Shown: piece by piece, positions 16,854 to 25,075 of the stretch
Layout: the number at the start of each line of letters is the position of its first letter
Numbering within the stretch: the first letter of the stretch is position 1
NCBI GenBank assembly: GCA_035634255.1
Contig: DASQDI010000124.1
Span: 1-64,000, forward strand
DNA length: 64,000 bases
Origin: DATLMR01 sp035634255
Lineage (GTDB): Bacteria; Acidobacteriota; Blastocatellia; UBA7656
Direction: 5' to 3'
The notes under the pieces: generated by a model
Databases searched by the model: none
What the model was told of the DNA's origin: nothing
Seen by the model: only the letters and a program-made list of their open reading frames with translations
Translations under genes and position numbers: made by a program

Positions 16854-17936
16854 ATGAACATCGGGCTGATCATCTATGGCGACCTCGAGACCCTTACGGG
16901 CGGCTACCTCTACGACCGCAAGCTGGTGGATTACTTAAAAGCGCAGGGGGATCGGGTGGAAGTGATTTCCCTCCCCTGGCGCGACTACGGCCGCCATCTT
17001 ACCGACAACTTCTCCCGCCCTCTCCTGCGCCGCCTGGACGGAAACAGGTTCGACGTGCTCATTCAGGATGAGCTGAATCACCCGTCCGTGTTCCTGTTGA
17101 ACCTCTGGCTGAAAAAACGCGCCCGTTATCCAATCGTCACCCTCGTCCACCTTCTGCGTTGCAGCGAGTCGCGCCCGGCATGGATGAATCGCATGTACGG
17201 GGCCGTGGAGCGGAGATACTTCAGGACCGTCGATGGGGCCATCTTCAATTCGAACACCACCCGCGCAGCCGTCAGCCAGCTCATAGGGCGAGACATCTCC
17301 GGGGTGGTGGCCTACCCCGGCCGGGATCATCTGGATTACGGGCTGCCGACGGAGGGGGTCGCGCAACAGGCGCGGCGCGCGGGGCCTCTGCGAGTGATCT
17401 TTCTCGCCAACGTGCTCCCCGGCAAGGGGCTGAATACCCTGATCGACGCGCTCAGTCAGATGCCGCCGAGTAGCTGGCGGTTGATGGCCGTGGGGAGCCT
17501 CACCATGGACCCCTCCTTCTCGCAGAGCATCCGCGATCAGATCGCCCGCGCCGGGCTGTCGGATAACGTCGAGCTCGTGGGCGCCGTGCCCAACGACGAG
17601 ATCCCCGGCTACCTCGTCAAGAACCACGTTCTCGTCGTGCCCTCGCGCTACGAGGCGCTGGGCATCGCTTACCTTGAGGCGATGAGATTCGGCCTGCCCG
17701 TCATCGCGACCACGGCCGGCGGCGCGCACGAGATCATCAGCCACGGCGAGGTCGGCTTCCTGACCTCGCCCGGAGACGTGAACATGCTCGCCCAATACCT
17801 GCGGCAAATAAATCAGGACCGGGACCAGTTGCTCAGGATGAGCCTCGCGGCTTATAAACGCATAAGCTCGCACCCAACATGGGATCAGAGCTTCGCGCGC
17901 GTCCGCGACTTTTTGCAGTCGTTAGTCAGAGATTAG
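16854..17936 (+). CDS. GT4 glycosyltransferase
   Basis: A 360-residue GT-B enzyme of the GT4 family. The N terminus has MNIGLIIYGDLETLTGGYLY with the glycine-rich acceptor loop. The C-terminal half has LRVIFLANVLPGKGLNTLIDAL, DNVELVGAVPNDEIPGYL and VPSRYEALGIAYLEAMRFG, the E-x7-E motif, then PVIATTAGGAHEII. The ATG at 16854 follows a TTG in frame and gives the more usual start. It lies 31 bases after the dehydrogenase gene in the same operon. It probably glycosylates the product of the RibA-RibD pathway or a cell-surface carrier. Confidence 0.88.
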   Translation: MNIGLIIYGDLETLTGGYLYDRKLVDYLKAQGDRVEVISLPWRDYGRHLTDNFSRPLLRRLDGNRFDVLIQDELNHPSVFLLNLWLKKRARYPIVTLVHLLRCSESRPAWMNRMYGAVERRYFRTVDGAIFNSNTTRAAVSQLIGRDISGVVAYPGRDHLDYGLPTEGVAQQARRAGPLRVIFLANVLPGKGLNTLIDALSQMPPSSWRLMAVGSLTMDPSFSQSIRDQIARAGLSDNVELVGAVPNDEIPGYLVKNHVLVVPSRYEALGIAYLEAMRFGLPVIATTAGGAHEIISHGEVGFLTSPGDVNMLAQYLRQINQDRDQLLRMSLAAYKRISSHPTWDQSFARVRDFLQSLVRD

Positions 17937-18011
17937 TCAGAAATTGGGTGGCCCTGCATTTCGGCCCGACCTGCTTGCGGTAAGACAAATCGATTCTGGA
18001 GGCCAAGCATC

Positions 18012-18926
18012 TTGATAACACATGACGAAATACCGGCTTATTATGACTGGCTCTCCCGCTACGTCCAGCTCGCCAACTGGCTGGCCTACCGGGACAGATT
18101 CGCCAGCTTCACCATGCACAAAACGCTTTCGGTCCCGCCGGGAATAGAGGAGGGGCGCGGCAGGACGGCGGGCCTTGAGCACGTCAACAACCGCTTGCTC
18201 GACGCCGCCCGCCTGCCCCCCGGCCCCCGCGTGCTCGACGCGGGCTGCGGGTTCGGGGGCACGATCTTCCACTGGCACAACCGCATCGGAGGGTCTTACG
18301 ACGGCCTCACCCTGAGCCGCGTGCAGCTCCGCGTCGCCCGGCGCGAAGCGCGGAGGCGCGGCATCGATGGCGACTGCCGGTTCCACCTTCAGAGTTATGA
18401 CTCCCCCGTGGCCGGCACCTTCGACGCGGTGGTCGCCATCGAATCGCTCATCCACTCGCGGGACCTCGACACCACCATCCCGAACCTTGCGAAGAGCCTG
18501 AGGCCCGGCGGCCTGATGGTCATACTCGACGACATGGCCGAGGTCAACATCGACAGCAAAGCGCCGGACGAGGCGAGGGCCTTGCGCGTCCACTGGGGCT
18601 GCGCCCGCTACTCCATGCAGGGTGACTACAGGAAGGCCATCGACAAGGCAGGCCTGAGCGTGATCCACGAAGAGGACCTCACCCCGCAGGTCCGGCCTCG
18701 GAACGCCTCGGTGCTCGACAGCCTTGAGGCGAAATATAACAGCCTGTACAGATTGATCCCGCTCACTTCCGCCCGCACCGTCCTTTCGGCCTACATAGGC
18801 GGGCTGGCTCTGGAACGCCTCTACCTTCAGGAGAACGTGCGCTACAGGCTGATCGTCTCCCGCAAAGGAGCCAATGGGCGCGGGGAGGGCGGAGCCCCCG
18901 TCAATGGAGATGGCGGCCATGCATGA
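18012..18926 (+). CDS. SAM-dependent methyltransferase, UbiE/tocopherol-methylase-like
   Basis: A 304-residue class I methyltransferase. Motif I is VLDAGCGFGGTIFHW, followed by YDGLTLSRVQLRVARREARRRG and the post-I block VVAIESLIHSRDL, a pattern seen in tocopherol/cyclopropane-type small-molecule methylases. LRPGGLMVILDDM is the motif III strand. The start is a TTG with GGAGG 9 bases upstream; no ATG gives the full domain. Its last 8 bases overlap the ATG of the next gene. Substrate unknown, presumably the same small molecule handled by the rest of the cluster. Confidence 0.84.
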   Translation: MITHDEIPAYYDWLSRYVQLANWLAYRDRFASFTMHKTLSVPPGIEEGRGRTAGLEHVNNRLLDAARLPPGPRVLDAGCGFGGTIFHWHNRIGGSYDGLTLSRVQLRVARREARRRGIDGDCRFHLQSYDSPVAGTFDAVVAIESLIHSRDLDTTIPNLAKSLRPGGLMVILDDMAEVNIDSKAPDEARALRVHWGCARYSMQGDYRKAIDKAGLSVIHEEDLTPQVRPRNASVLDSLEAKYNSLYRLIPLTSARTVLSAYIGGLALERLYLQENVRYRLIVSRKGANGRGEGGAPVNGDGGHA

Positions 18927-19533
18927 ATTCAGGAGCCAGTACGAATCCTGCCCCGAGGTCTGCGGTAGGATGGAGAGTCCGGGGCTCGCGCTCGACATGC
19001 CCATCTGGGTGGATCACACGAAGGACGAGACGACCGTCGATCAGGCCAGGATAGAGGCGGAGATGGACAGGATGGACCTGACCGGCGGCAACATCCTGCA
19101 CGTCGGGGTCGGCAATTCGAAGTTCGCCCAGCGGTTCGCGGGCAGGGTCAACCTCATAGACGGGCTGACCGTGAGCCGCAACGAGAAGGCGGTCGCCGAC
19201 GCCCTCGGCATCGGCAATTACACGGCGTACTTCCTCAACAAGTACAGCAGAGAGTTCGTCCTGACGATAAAAAACAAATACGACTTCATAGTCGATAACA
19301 ACATGGCGAGCTTCGCCTGCTGCAAGTATCACTTCTACCTCATGATGGACAACTACCTCTGGTCCCTGAAGCCGGGCGGGTCGATCCTGACCGACCAGCA
19401 GGGCATGGACTGGGTGATCGAAGACCCGAGGTGGAAGCTGACATACGACGACCTGCTCGCCCTCGCGAACAAATTCCCGGTGCGGGCCAGCCGACTCACC
19501 GACACGGTCTTTTCGATTCAGGCGGTCAAATGA
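18919..19533 (+). CDS. Divergent methyltransferase-like protein
   Basis: A 204-residue protein with a Rossmann-like core. ILHVGVGNSKFAQRF (about residues 61-75) looks like SAM motif I and WSLKPGGSILTDQQG like the motif III region. FIVDNNMASFACCKYHFYL contains a Cys pair that is unusual for such folds. I cannot place it in a named family. The ATG at 18919 overlaps the previous gene's end by 8 bases, which suggests coupled translation with its methyltransferase neighbour. It could be a catalytic methylase or a non-catalytic partner. Earlier in-frame ATGs at 18904 and 18910 are alternatives. Confidence 0.72.
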   Translation: MHEFRSQYESCPEVCGRMESPGLALDMPIWVDHTKDETTVDQARIEAEMDRMDLTGGNILHVGVGNSKFAQRFAGRVNLIDGLTVSRNEKAVADALGIGNYTAYFLNKYSREFVLTIKNKYDFIVDNNMASFACCKYHFYLMMDNYLWSLKPGGSILTDQQGMDWVIEDPRWKLTYDDLLALANKFPVRASRLTDTVFSIQAVK

Positions 19534-19542
19534 GGGGGGCCT

Positions 19543-20430
19543 ATGAGACACAACCCTTTCCTTAAGAAGCTCGGGTTCGACGCTGCGGACCGCGTCGTCG
19601 TCATTCATGTGGATGACATAGGGATGTGCCATGCCACTCTGCCCGCCTTCTTCGACCTCGTGGGCGCGGGCCTCGTATCCTCCGGCTCCGTGATGGTCCC
19701 GTGCCCCTGGTTCCCTGAAGCGGCCAGCCATTGCCGCGCGCGCCCGCTCGTCGATGTCGGAGTTCACCTGACTCTTACGAGTGAATGGGATGGCTACCGG
19801 TGGGGGCCGCTCTCCACCCGCGACCCGGCGTCGGGGCTGGTCGATACGGAAGGGTATTTTTACCGCAATCAATCGATGTGGGAGCGCCCTGACGCGGGGG
19901 TTATTCGGGCCGAGATGACGGCCCAGGTCGATCAGGCGCGGAAGGCGGGCCTGGACCTGACCCACCTCGACTGTCACATGTTCGCGGCTCTGGACACGCG
20001 GCTCGTGGGCGAATACGTCGGGCTGGGTTTCGAGCGGGGGCTGCCCGTCCTGATGGTGAAGCAGCCGCAGTGGGTCGAGATACTCTCGGAGCGGGCCATT
20101 AGTGAATGGGAAGAGCAAGGGCTTCCGGTCTTCGATCACCTGAGAGAGATGTACCTTAACAAACCCGCGGAGGGCCGGCTGGATCAGGCGAAGGAGGTGT
20201 TTGATAATCTGCCGCCGGGCCTAACCTTCTTTATGACCCACCCGGCGCATGACACGCCCGAACTGAGGGCCATCGCCGCCGACTGGCAACAGCGCGTGGC
20301 CGACTACGAGACTTTCATGAGTTCGGGCCTGCGCGACCACGTGCGGAATTCCGGCATTCAGGTGATCGGGTGGAGGGCGCTCCGGGACGCAATGCGGGCG
20401 GGCCTTCGACCCGACTCGCCCCCGGCGTAG
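19543..20430 (+). CDS. ChbG/YdjC-family carbohydrate deacetylase
   Basis: A 295-residue protein of the ChbG/YdjC family, metal-dependent deacetylases of N-acetylated sugars. The N-terminal VVVIHVDDIGMCHA carries the Asp-Asp pair, DVGVHLTLTSEW carries a metal-binding His, and LTHLDCHMFAAL the second His block. Near the C terminus, LTFFMTHPAHDTPEL is the last conserved strand. A GGGG Shine-Dalgarno lies just before the ATG. It starts 9 bases after the methyltransferase-like gene. In context it may deacetylate an amino sugar added by one of the glycosyltransferases. Confidence 0.87.
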   Translation: MRHNPFLKKLGFDAADRVVVIHVDDIGMCHATLPAFFDLVGAGLVSSGSVMVPCPWFPEAASHCRARPLVDVGVHLTLTSEWDGYRWGPLSTRDPASGLVDTEGYFYRNQSMWERPDAGVIRAEMTAQVDQARKAGLDLTHLDCHMFAALDTRLVGEYVGLGFERGLPVLMVKQPQWVEILSERAISEWEEQGLPVFDHLREMYLNKPAEGRLDQAKEVFDNLPPGLTFFMTHPAHDTPELRAIAADWQQRVADYETFMSSGLRDHVRNSGIQVIGWRALRDAMRAGLRPDSPPA

Positions 20431-20472
20431 AGTCCGGGATAAGGCATCTTCCTGTATTTAGGAGTTAGCAGA

Positions 20473-20835
20473 ATGGATTTATTCGACCGATACTTACTTC
20501 ATCAAATAAACCGGGCAGAGTCGGAGGCTGATCAAGCCCAAACTGGAGCCGCACGCTCGCAAGCCGATATCGATGTGCTCAAGCTCTATGTCGAACGTCT
20601 TTCAATGATCACCGAAGCCCTCTGGACAATTCTAAGAGAACAACATGGCTACAGTGACGAAGAATTAATGAGCCGCATAACAGAGATTGATATGAGGGAC
20701 GGAGTATTAGACGGGCGTGTATCGGCCCGCCAATCGCCAAAGTGCCCACAATGCAATCGGCAGCACGTGGCGAAGCACAGGCCGAGGTGCCTGTACTGTG
20801 GAAGTGCTATAGCAGTAAGCCCATTTGGGGGCTGA
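20473..20835 (+). CDS. Small helical protein with C-terminal zinc ribbon
   Basis: A 120-residue cytosolic protein. The first 75 residues are predicted to be alpha-helical and charged. The C terminus has two Cys pairs, CPQC (about 91-94) and CLYC (about 107-110), a zinc ribbon. AGGAG lies 8 bases before the ATG. It is AT-richer than its neighbours and follows the deacetylase by 42 bases, so it may be the last gene of the cluster or an independent gene. No family was recognised. Similar small zinc-ribbon proteins often act in protein or nucleic-acid binding, but nothing here proves that. Confidence 0.68.
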   Translation: MDLFDRYLLHQINRAESEADQAQTGAARSQADIDVLKLYVERLSMITEALWTILREQHGYSDEELMSRITEIDMRDGVLDGRVSARQSPKCPQCNRQHVAKHRPRCLYCGSAIAVSPFGG

Positions 20836-21011
20836 GAAGTTATCAGCAAATAAGGGTGCGTAAATTAAGGAGAGGGGTGAAGCTCAAGCCGATGCCTAAC
20901 TTCTGTATGCACCCGAGCCCGCGAAGCGGTCCTCACAGGACTCTTCCAGTGTTTGGCGAGGGCCGGGTGATGCGACGCGTTGAGGCTACGCTTGAACTCG
21001 GGCGGCGTCAG

Positions 21012-21860
21012 TTACGCGCCATGTTTCTGGCCGTCCGCGTACACGACGGTGCCGACGTGCTCCCCCTCAAGCGCGGCCACTAATCGCTCCGGGTGGCGGC
21101 CGTTAACGATCTGAAATGACTGCAGGAGCCGCGCGCTGTCGAGCAGGTCGAGCAGAATCCTCTCGAAAGGCAGGGTTTCAAACCCGCGCTTCCTAATCTC
21201 TGAGCTCCCTATCTGCCGGATGAAGCCCGCGCCGGTATGTTTATTGGGGTCGCGGTCGTAGAGCCCGTCAACGTCTTTCACCAGGACCAGAGACTTGCAC
21301 CCGAAGCATTCCGCGAGCAGGAACGACCCGGCGTCGGTGCGGTGCGGAGGTATGCGCCCGACCGAGGGTGGGTGCTCCCAGAGCGAGTAAGGGGGCACGC
21401 CGTTGAATACGACTCCCGGCGCGCTCTTCATGAAGAGCGGCAGCAGGTGGCCCAGGAGGTCAGGCGGAATCGCGACCACTCCGTAGGGTGCCAGCAGCGT
21501 GCCGATTATGTGCGCGTTGGCGAGCGCGTCGGCCATCGCCAATTGCGCGAGCACTCCGGTCGGGAGCCCGAGGTCTATGCCGATGGAGAAGACGTGCCGG
21601 CTCCTCACGCCGCCGCCGGTCCCGATGATCAGCTTCTTCGACTCCAGGCAATGGGCCAGGGCCTCGACCAGAGGGTAGACGACCGCGCGGCCCGAATCTA
21701 CTATTGATCGCCCCCCCACCTTGACCACGTGCGCGTCGGGCAGCATGCGAAAGACCGGGGTTTCGGTCGACCTCTGCACGACTTTATCCATCAGGCTTTC
21801 CCGCATGAGCATCGATTCGACGTGGTGCCGACCGTCGGTCTTGTTGGGTGAATGGTCCAA
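21012..21860 (-). CDS. Molybdenum storage protein (MoSto) subunit homologue, MosA/MosB family
   Basis: A 282-residue amino-acid-kinase-fold protein related to UMP kinase and strongly resembling the MosA/MosB subunits of the Azotobacter molybdenum storage protein, which packs polyoxomolybdate clusters inside a hexameric cage with ATP. Visible motifs are VVKVGGRSIVDSG (nucleotide P-loop-like), IIGTGGGVRSRHVFSIGIDL, GRIPPHRTDAGSFLLAECFG, VKDVDGLYDRDPNK and the C-terminal GEHVGTVVY. The TTG at 21860 has AGGAG 8 bases upstream; the Met at codon 17 or 19 is an alternative. It is the last gene of a leftward trio with a second MoSto subunit and a methyltransferase. A small-molecule kinase role is the main alternative. 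Confidence 0.88.
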   Translation of the reverse strand: MDHSPNKTDGRHHVESMLMRESLMDKVVQRSTETPVFRMLPDAHVVKVGGRSIVDSGRAVVYPLVEALAHCLESKKLIIGTGGGVRSRHVFSIGIDLGLPTGVLAQLAMADALANAHIIGTLLAPYGVVAIPPDLLGHLLPLFMKSAPGVVFNGVPPYSLWEHPPSVGRIPPHRTDAGSFLLAECFGCKSLVLVKDVDGLYDRDPNKHTGAGFIRQIGSSEIRKRGFETLPFERILLDLLDSARLLQSFQIVNGRHPERLVAALEGEHVGTVVYADGQKHGA

Positions 21861-21919
21861 TTGAGTCTCTCCTCACTATCCGGTTGCGGACTGATTAAGA
21901 ATTACGTTTTCGGCGGAGC

Positions 21920-22735
21920 TCAGTCGGCGGTGATGATCGTCCCGACATGCTCCCCATTCAGAGCCCTCGTCAGGTTGCCGCGCTCGAGCCCATTAATCAC
22001 CTGCACCGACCGCCGGTAGGTGGCGTTCCGCATCATGTCGAGGACGGCGCGCTCTACCACCACGTCCTGAAGGTCGAGCTCCGCCATCTCGTCCACGGTG
22101 ATTTTCGGGATGAACTTCGCGCCGCGGTCCTTCTTCGGGTCGGCCGTGTAGAGCCCCTTCTCGTCCTTGACGTAGATCATGGACTTCGCGCCGAAGACCT
22201 CGCTGACCAGATAGCAGCCCGTGTCCGTCCGGTGCGGGGGTATGCGCCCCAGAGTCGGGTTGGTGTGCCAGTAGATGTAGGGCGGCATGCCGAAGAAGAT
22301 CACGGCCCCCCGCTCGGCAAGGTAGAGGGGGAGCTGAGCGAACTGGGCAGGCTCGATGAAAGGTATTCCGTGCTTGGCTAAAAGGTGGTTCAGTATGCGC
22401 GCATTCTGCATGCTTACGAAGGTCCCGAGCACGCTCAGAACGCCCGTGGGCAGCCCGAGGTCGAGCCCGACGCTGTAGGCATGTCTAGCCCTGGTGCCCG
22501 CGCCCGTCCCCAGCAGCATCTTGTGGCGGCTGAGATTCTCCACGACCTCTTCGATCAGGGGGAACACCGCCGCGCCGCCCCTGTCGATGAGGCTCTGGCC
22601 GCCGATCTTGATCACGTTGGCTTCGGGCAGTATGTGCACCGGCGGGGGACCGGCGCTTTGCGCCATCAGGCTCTCCTCGTCGAGGGAGCCTACCAGCAGA
22701 GACTTGCCTAGTTCGGTAAGAAGATCGTCATTCAT
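21920..22735 (-). CDS. Molybdenum storage protein (MoSto) subunit homologue, closest to MosB
   Basis: A 271-residue paralogue of the neighbouring subunit. It shows ILPEANVIKIGGQSLIDRG, LLGTGAGTRARHAYSVGLDL, GRIPPHRTDTGCYLVSEVFG, VKDEKGLYTADPKK and GEHVGTIIT. These match the MosB pattern as I recall it from Azotobacter vinelandii better than the other copy does, so the pair may form an alpha/beta heteromer. The two genes are 59 bases apart on the same strand. In the family these subunits bind ATP and accumulate molybdate or tungstate as oxo clusters in the cytosol. No nitrogenase genes are visible here, which is the usual partner context. Confidence 0.89.
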   Translation of the reverse strand: MNDDLLTELGKSLLVGSLDEESLMAQSAGPPPVHILPEANVIKIGGQSLIDRGGAAVFPLIEEVVENLSRHKMLLGTGAGTRARHAYSVGLDLGLPTGVLSVLGTFVSMQNARILNHLLAKHGIPFIEPAQFAQLPLYLAERGAVIFFGMPPYIYWHTNPTLGRIPPHRTDTGCYLVSEVFGAKSMIYVKDEKGLYTADPKKDRGAKFIPKITVDEMAELDLQDVVVERAVLDMMRNATYRRSVQVINGLERGNLTRALNGEHVGTIITAD

Positions 22736-22788
22736 TTATCGTTGCTCACTGTTATGAAGTTTTCAGGGCCTAAGTAAATCATCCTCAT

Positions 22789-23607
22789 TCACCGCACCCG
22801 AGACGGCGGGATGCGGAGGGGCCTGAGAATGTACCTGTCTCTCGATTCGAACTGCTCGTCCAACCCGCCGAACGCTCCCTCCGCCCATGCCCCGAGCTCG
22901 GCTAAAATCCGCTCTTTAGTTTCAGGTGGGACGGGGGTGCCGCCCAGCCCTCCGGCGGAGCGCCAGGAGTCGAGCGATTGCCGCGGGCTGGCTGTGACAT
23001 CCCATGCCGCCACCTCCACGGGCTCCAACACCTGAGCGCCGCGAGCGCGGCAGGACTCGAACAGCTTTCGATTCCGCTGCTCGCCCCTCCGCCCCTCGTA
23101 CCCATGCATGCGCAGCAGGTTATTCATCTCTCTTGCCATGCGCGCCTTGACGCTTTCGGTGTCCCGGTCGATCCGTCCGAGGATAAGAGTCGCCCCGCCG
23201 GGCGAGGCCACGCGAAAGATTTCGGAAGCGGCATGCTCCTGATCGAGGTGGTGTATCGCCCGAGAGCTGAAGATCACGCGCGCCACCCCGCCCGCGAGCG
23301 GCCAGCCCTGATTGGCGTCGGTCAGCACGAGCGCCTTATCGCCCGCGCCGCCCGCCCGCTCCTGAAACTGCCTGAGCATCCCGGCCGACCTGTCTATACC
23401 CACGTACCGCATCGGCGCGCCGAACCACCGGCTGATCATTCCCGTGCCGGGGCCTACCTCAAGTATCAGGTCGCCCGGAGCCGGCCGCCCGACCCCGACC
23501 ACCGCGTCGGCAATCGCGCGGCAATATTCGGGGGGCAGCCCGGTCCTCTGGTCGTACGTCGCCGCCTGCCGGTCAAATAATTCGGGACTGACATCAGTCA
23601 AAATCAC
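22789..23607 (-). CDS. Class I SAM-dependent methyltransferase upstream of MoSto genes
   Basis: A 272-residue methyltransferase with N-terminal LFDRQAATYDQRTGLP (typical UbiE-type lead), motif I LILEVGPGTGMISRWFG, YVGIDRSAGMLRQF and SSRAIHHLDQEHAASE. The C-terminal 100 residues contain a charged helical region and a proline-containing tail. It is the first gene of the leftward trio, 53 bases before the MosB-like gene, so it is probably co-transcribed with the storage proteins. Methyltransferases are not part of known MoSto systems; its substrate is unknown and may belong to the neighbouring biosynthetic cluster. Confidence 0.84.
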   Translation of the reverse strand: MILTDVSPELFDRQAATYDQRTGLPPEYCRAIADAVVGVGRPAPGDLILEVGPGTGMISRWFGAPMRYVGIDRSAGMLRQFQERAGGAGDKALVLTDANQGWPLAGGVARVIFSSRAIHHLDQEHAASEIFRVASPGGATLILGRIDRDTESVKARMAREMNNLLRMHGYEGRRGEQRNRKLFESCRARGAQVLEPVEVAAWDVTASPRQSLDSWRSAGGLGGTPVPPETKERILAELGAWAEGAFGGLDEQFESRDRYILRPLRIPPSRVR

Positions 23608-23947
23608 ACCCCGCCCTCAGGCGATTACTCTTGTCCGCCAGCCTGTACCTATCGCCACAAACTCAAGCCGATGCGATCAAGTTGTAGTCGTATTTTTTAG
23701 CCGCCGATAAAAAAGGAGGTGAGTATAGCATCAGGCAAATTGCGGTGCAATGACCACGCGCCCTTTTCCCGTAACAAAAATCTCGCGCGCCGGGGTTCAG
23801 GTATTTAACACTTTTCATTTCCACGAAACGCGATTTTGTGTCATAAATAACAGGCTCCCAATCCTGCATCACCGGATTAATTCCGCCGCCGCACTTTCCC
23901 AGGCTCGGGTGAGTCGCGGCATCGGCCCTTGTGCTGAATGAGAAGCG
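23608..23947. promoter_or_regulatory. Divergent control region, MoSto trio / modC-like gene
   Basis: This 340-base gap separates the leftward methyltransferase-MoSto group from the rightward ModC-like gene and must carry both promoters. It is AT-richer than the flanking genes. I looked for a ModE-type palindrome and a molybdenum-cofactor riboswitch core and recognised neither. A strong Shine-Dalgarno-like AAGGAGGTGA at 23713-23722 has no start codon at a usable distance. The control mechanism is unknown. Confidence 0.45.
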
Positions 23948-25075
23948 ATGATTTCAGTCAGGATTAAAAAACAATTCGGCGTTAACTCCGTCGGGGATTC
24001 GCGCGGGGCGGCCGGAGGCTTCATGCTGGACGCGGAGTTCGAGGCCCCGCCCGGAATCACCATCCTTTTCGGCGCGTCGGGCTCCGGCAAGAGCACCACG
24101 ATCAAATCGATTGCCGGGCTCATCCGGCCCGACTCGGGCGTTATCAGCGTCGACGGCCGCGCGCTGTTCGATTCGCAGCGCCGCGTAAACGTCCCGATCC
24201 GGGACCGCCGCGTCGGGCTGGTCTTTCAGAGCCTCGCGCTCTTCCCGCACCTGTCGTCGCTCAACAACGTCGAGTTCCCGATTGCGGACCTGCCGAGACA
24301 GGAGCGGCGCAAGGCGGCGCTCGACATAATGGAGAGGCTCGGTATCAGGCACACGGCGGCGCGGCGGCCCTGCGACATATCGGGCGGGGAGGCGCAGCGC
24401 GTGGCCCTCGCCCGCGCGCTCGCCAGCAAGCCCCAACTGCTCTTACTCGACGAGCCGCTCTCGGCGATAGACGAGGCGACCAAACAGGGGATAATCGCGG
24501 ACCTTAAGATGATAAACCGCGACCTGCGACTGCCGATGATCTACGTGACCCACAGCCGCGACGAGTCCGTCTCGCTGGGCGACCACCTCGTCGCGTACGA
24601 ACGGGGCCGCGTGGTGACGAGCGGCGAGCCCCTCGAAGTCTTCGAGGGGCCGGTTATGGCGGGCGTGGCCCGTTTGACCGGCGTCGAGAATGTCTTCGAA
24701 GGGGTGGTGGTAGAAAGGAGCCCCTCGGCCGGGACCATGACGGTGATGATGAGCGACGGAAGCGGCTCGTGTTATCTCGACATCCCTCTCGGCAGGCAGG
24801 GTAAGGGCGACCCGGTCAGGGTGGCGATCCGGTCGGGCGACATACTCGTCGCGACCGAAGACCTGCGCTCCACGTCCGCCCGGAACATACTCTACGGCTC
24901 CGTAACCGCCATCGAAGAGCGGGGCGACTATTCAATCGTCCGCGTGAAGAGCGGCGTGACGTGGGCCGCCAGCATCACCCGGCAGGCGGCGGGCGAGTTG
25001 AGCCTGTCGAAGGGGCAAAACATCTGGCTCGCCATCAAGACTCACTCCTGCCACCTGCTCGACAGCCGCGGGTGA
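23948..25075 (+). CDS. modC: ModC-type molybdate ABC transporter ATP-binding protein
   Basis: A 375-residue ABC ATPase of the ModC type. It has Walker A GASGSGKST (about residues 41-49), Q-loop LVFQSLALFPHLS, signature DISGGEAQRVALARAL, Walker B LLLLDEPLSAID and the H-loop VTHSRDE. The C-terminal ~130 residues form a MOP/TOBE-like regulatory domain (ILYGSVTAIEERGDYSIVRV, then a second half ending NIWLAIKTHSCHLL), the oxyanion-binding part of ModC proteins. It normally pairs with ModB permease and ModA binding protein, but neither is adjacent. It is divergent from the MoSto trio, which supports a molybdate or tungstate role. Related sulfate or iron ATPases are less likely because of the MOP domain. 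Confidence 0.82.
   Translation: MISVRIKKQFGVNSVGDSRGAAGGFMLDAEFEAPPGITILFGASGSGKSTTIKSIAGLIRPDSGVISVDGRALFDSQRRVNVPIRDRRVGLVFQSLALFPHLSSLNNVEFPIADLPRQERRKAALDIMERLGIRHTAARRPCDISGGEAQRVALARALASKPQLLLLDEPLSAIDEATKQGIIADLKMINRDLRLPMIYVTHSRDESVSLGDHLVAYERGRVVTSGEPLEVFEGPVMAGVARLTGVENVFEGVVVERSPSAGTMTVMMSDGSGSCYLDIPLGRQGKGDPVRVAIRSGDILVATEDLRSTSARNILYGSVTAIEERGDYSIVRVKSGVTWAASITRQAAGELSLSKGQNIWLAIKTHSCHLLDSRG

Noticed and set aside
23713..23722. Near-perfect Shine-Dalgarno AAGGAGGTGA, which also resembles the complement of a 16S rRNA 3' end
   Set aside because: No start codon at a proper distance, and the surrounding bases do not continue as 16S sequence; treated as chance or a non-functional remnant.
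23608..23947. Molybdenum-cofactor riboswitch or ModE operator in front of modC-like gene
   Set aside because: Neither a ModE-type palindrome nor the riboswitch core could be recognised by eye; a covariance-model search would be needed.
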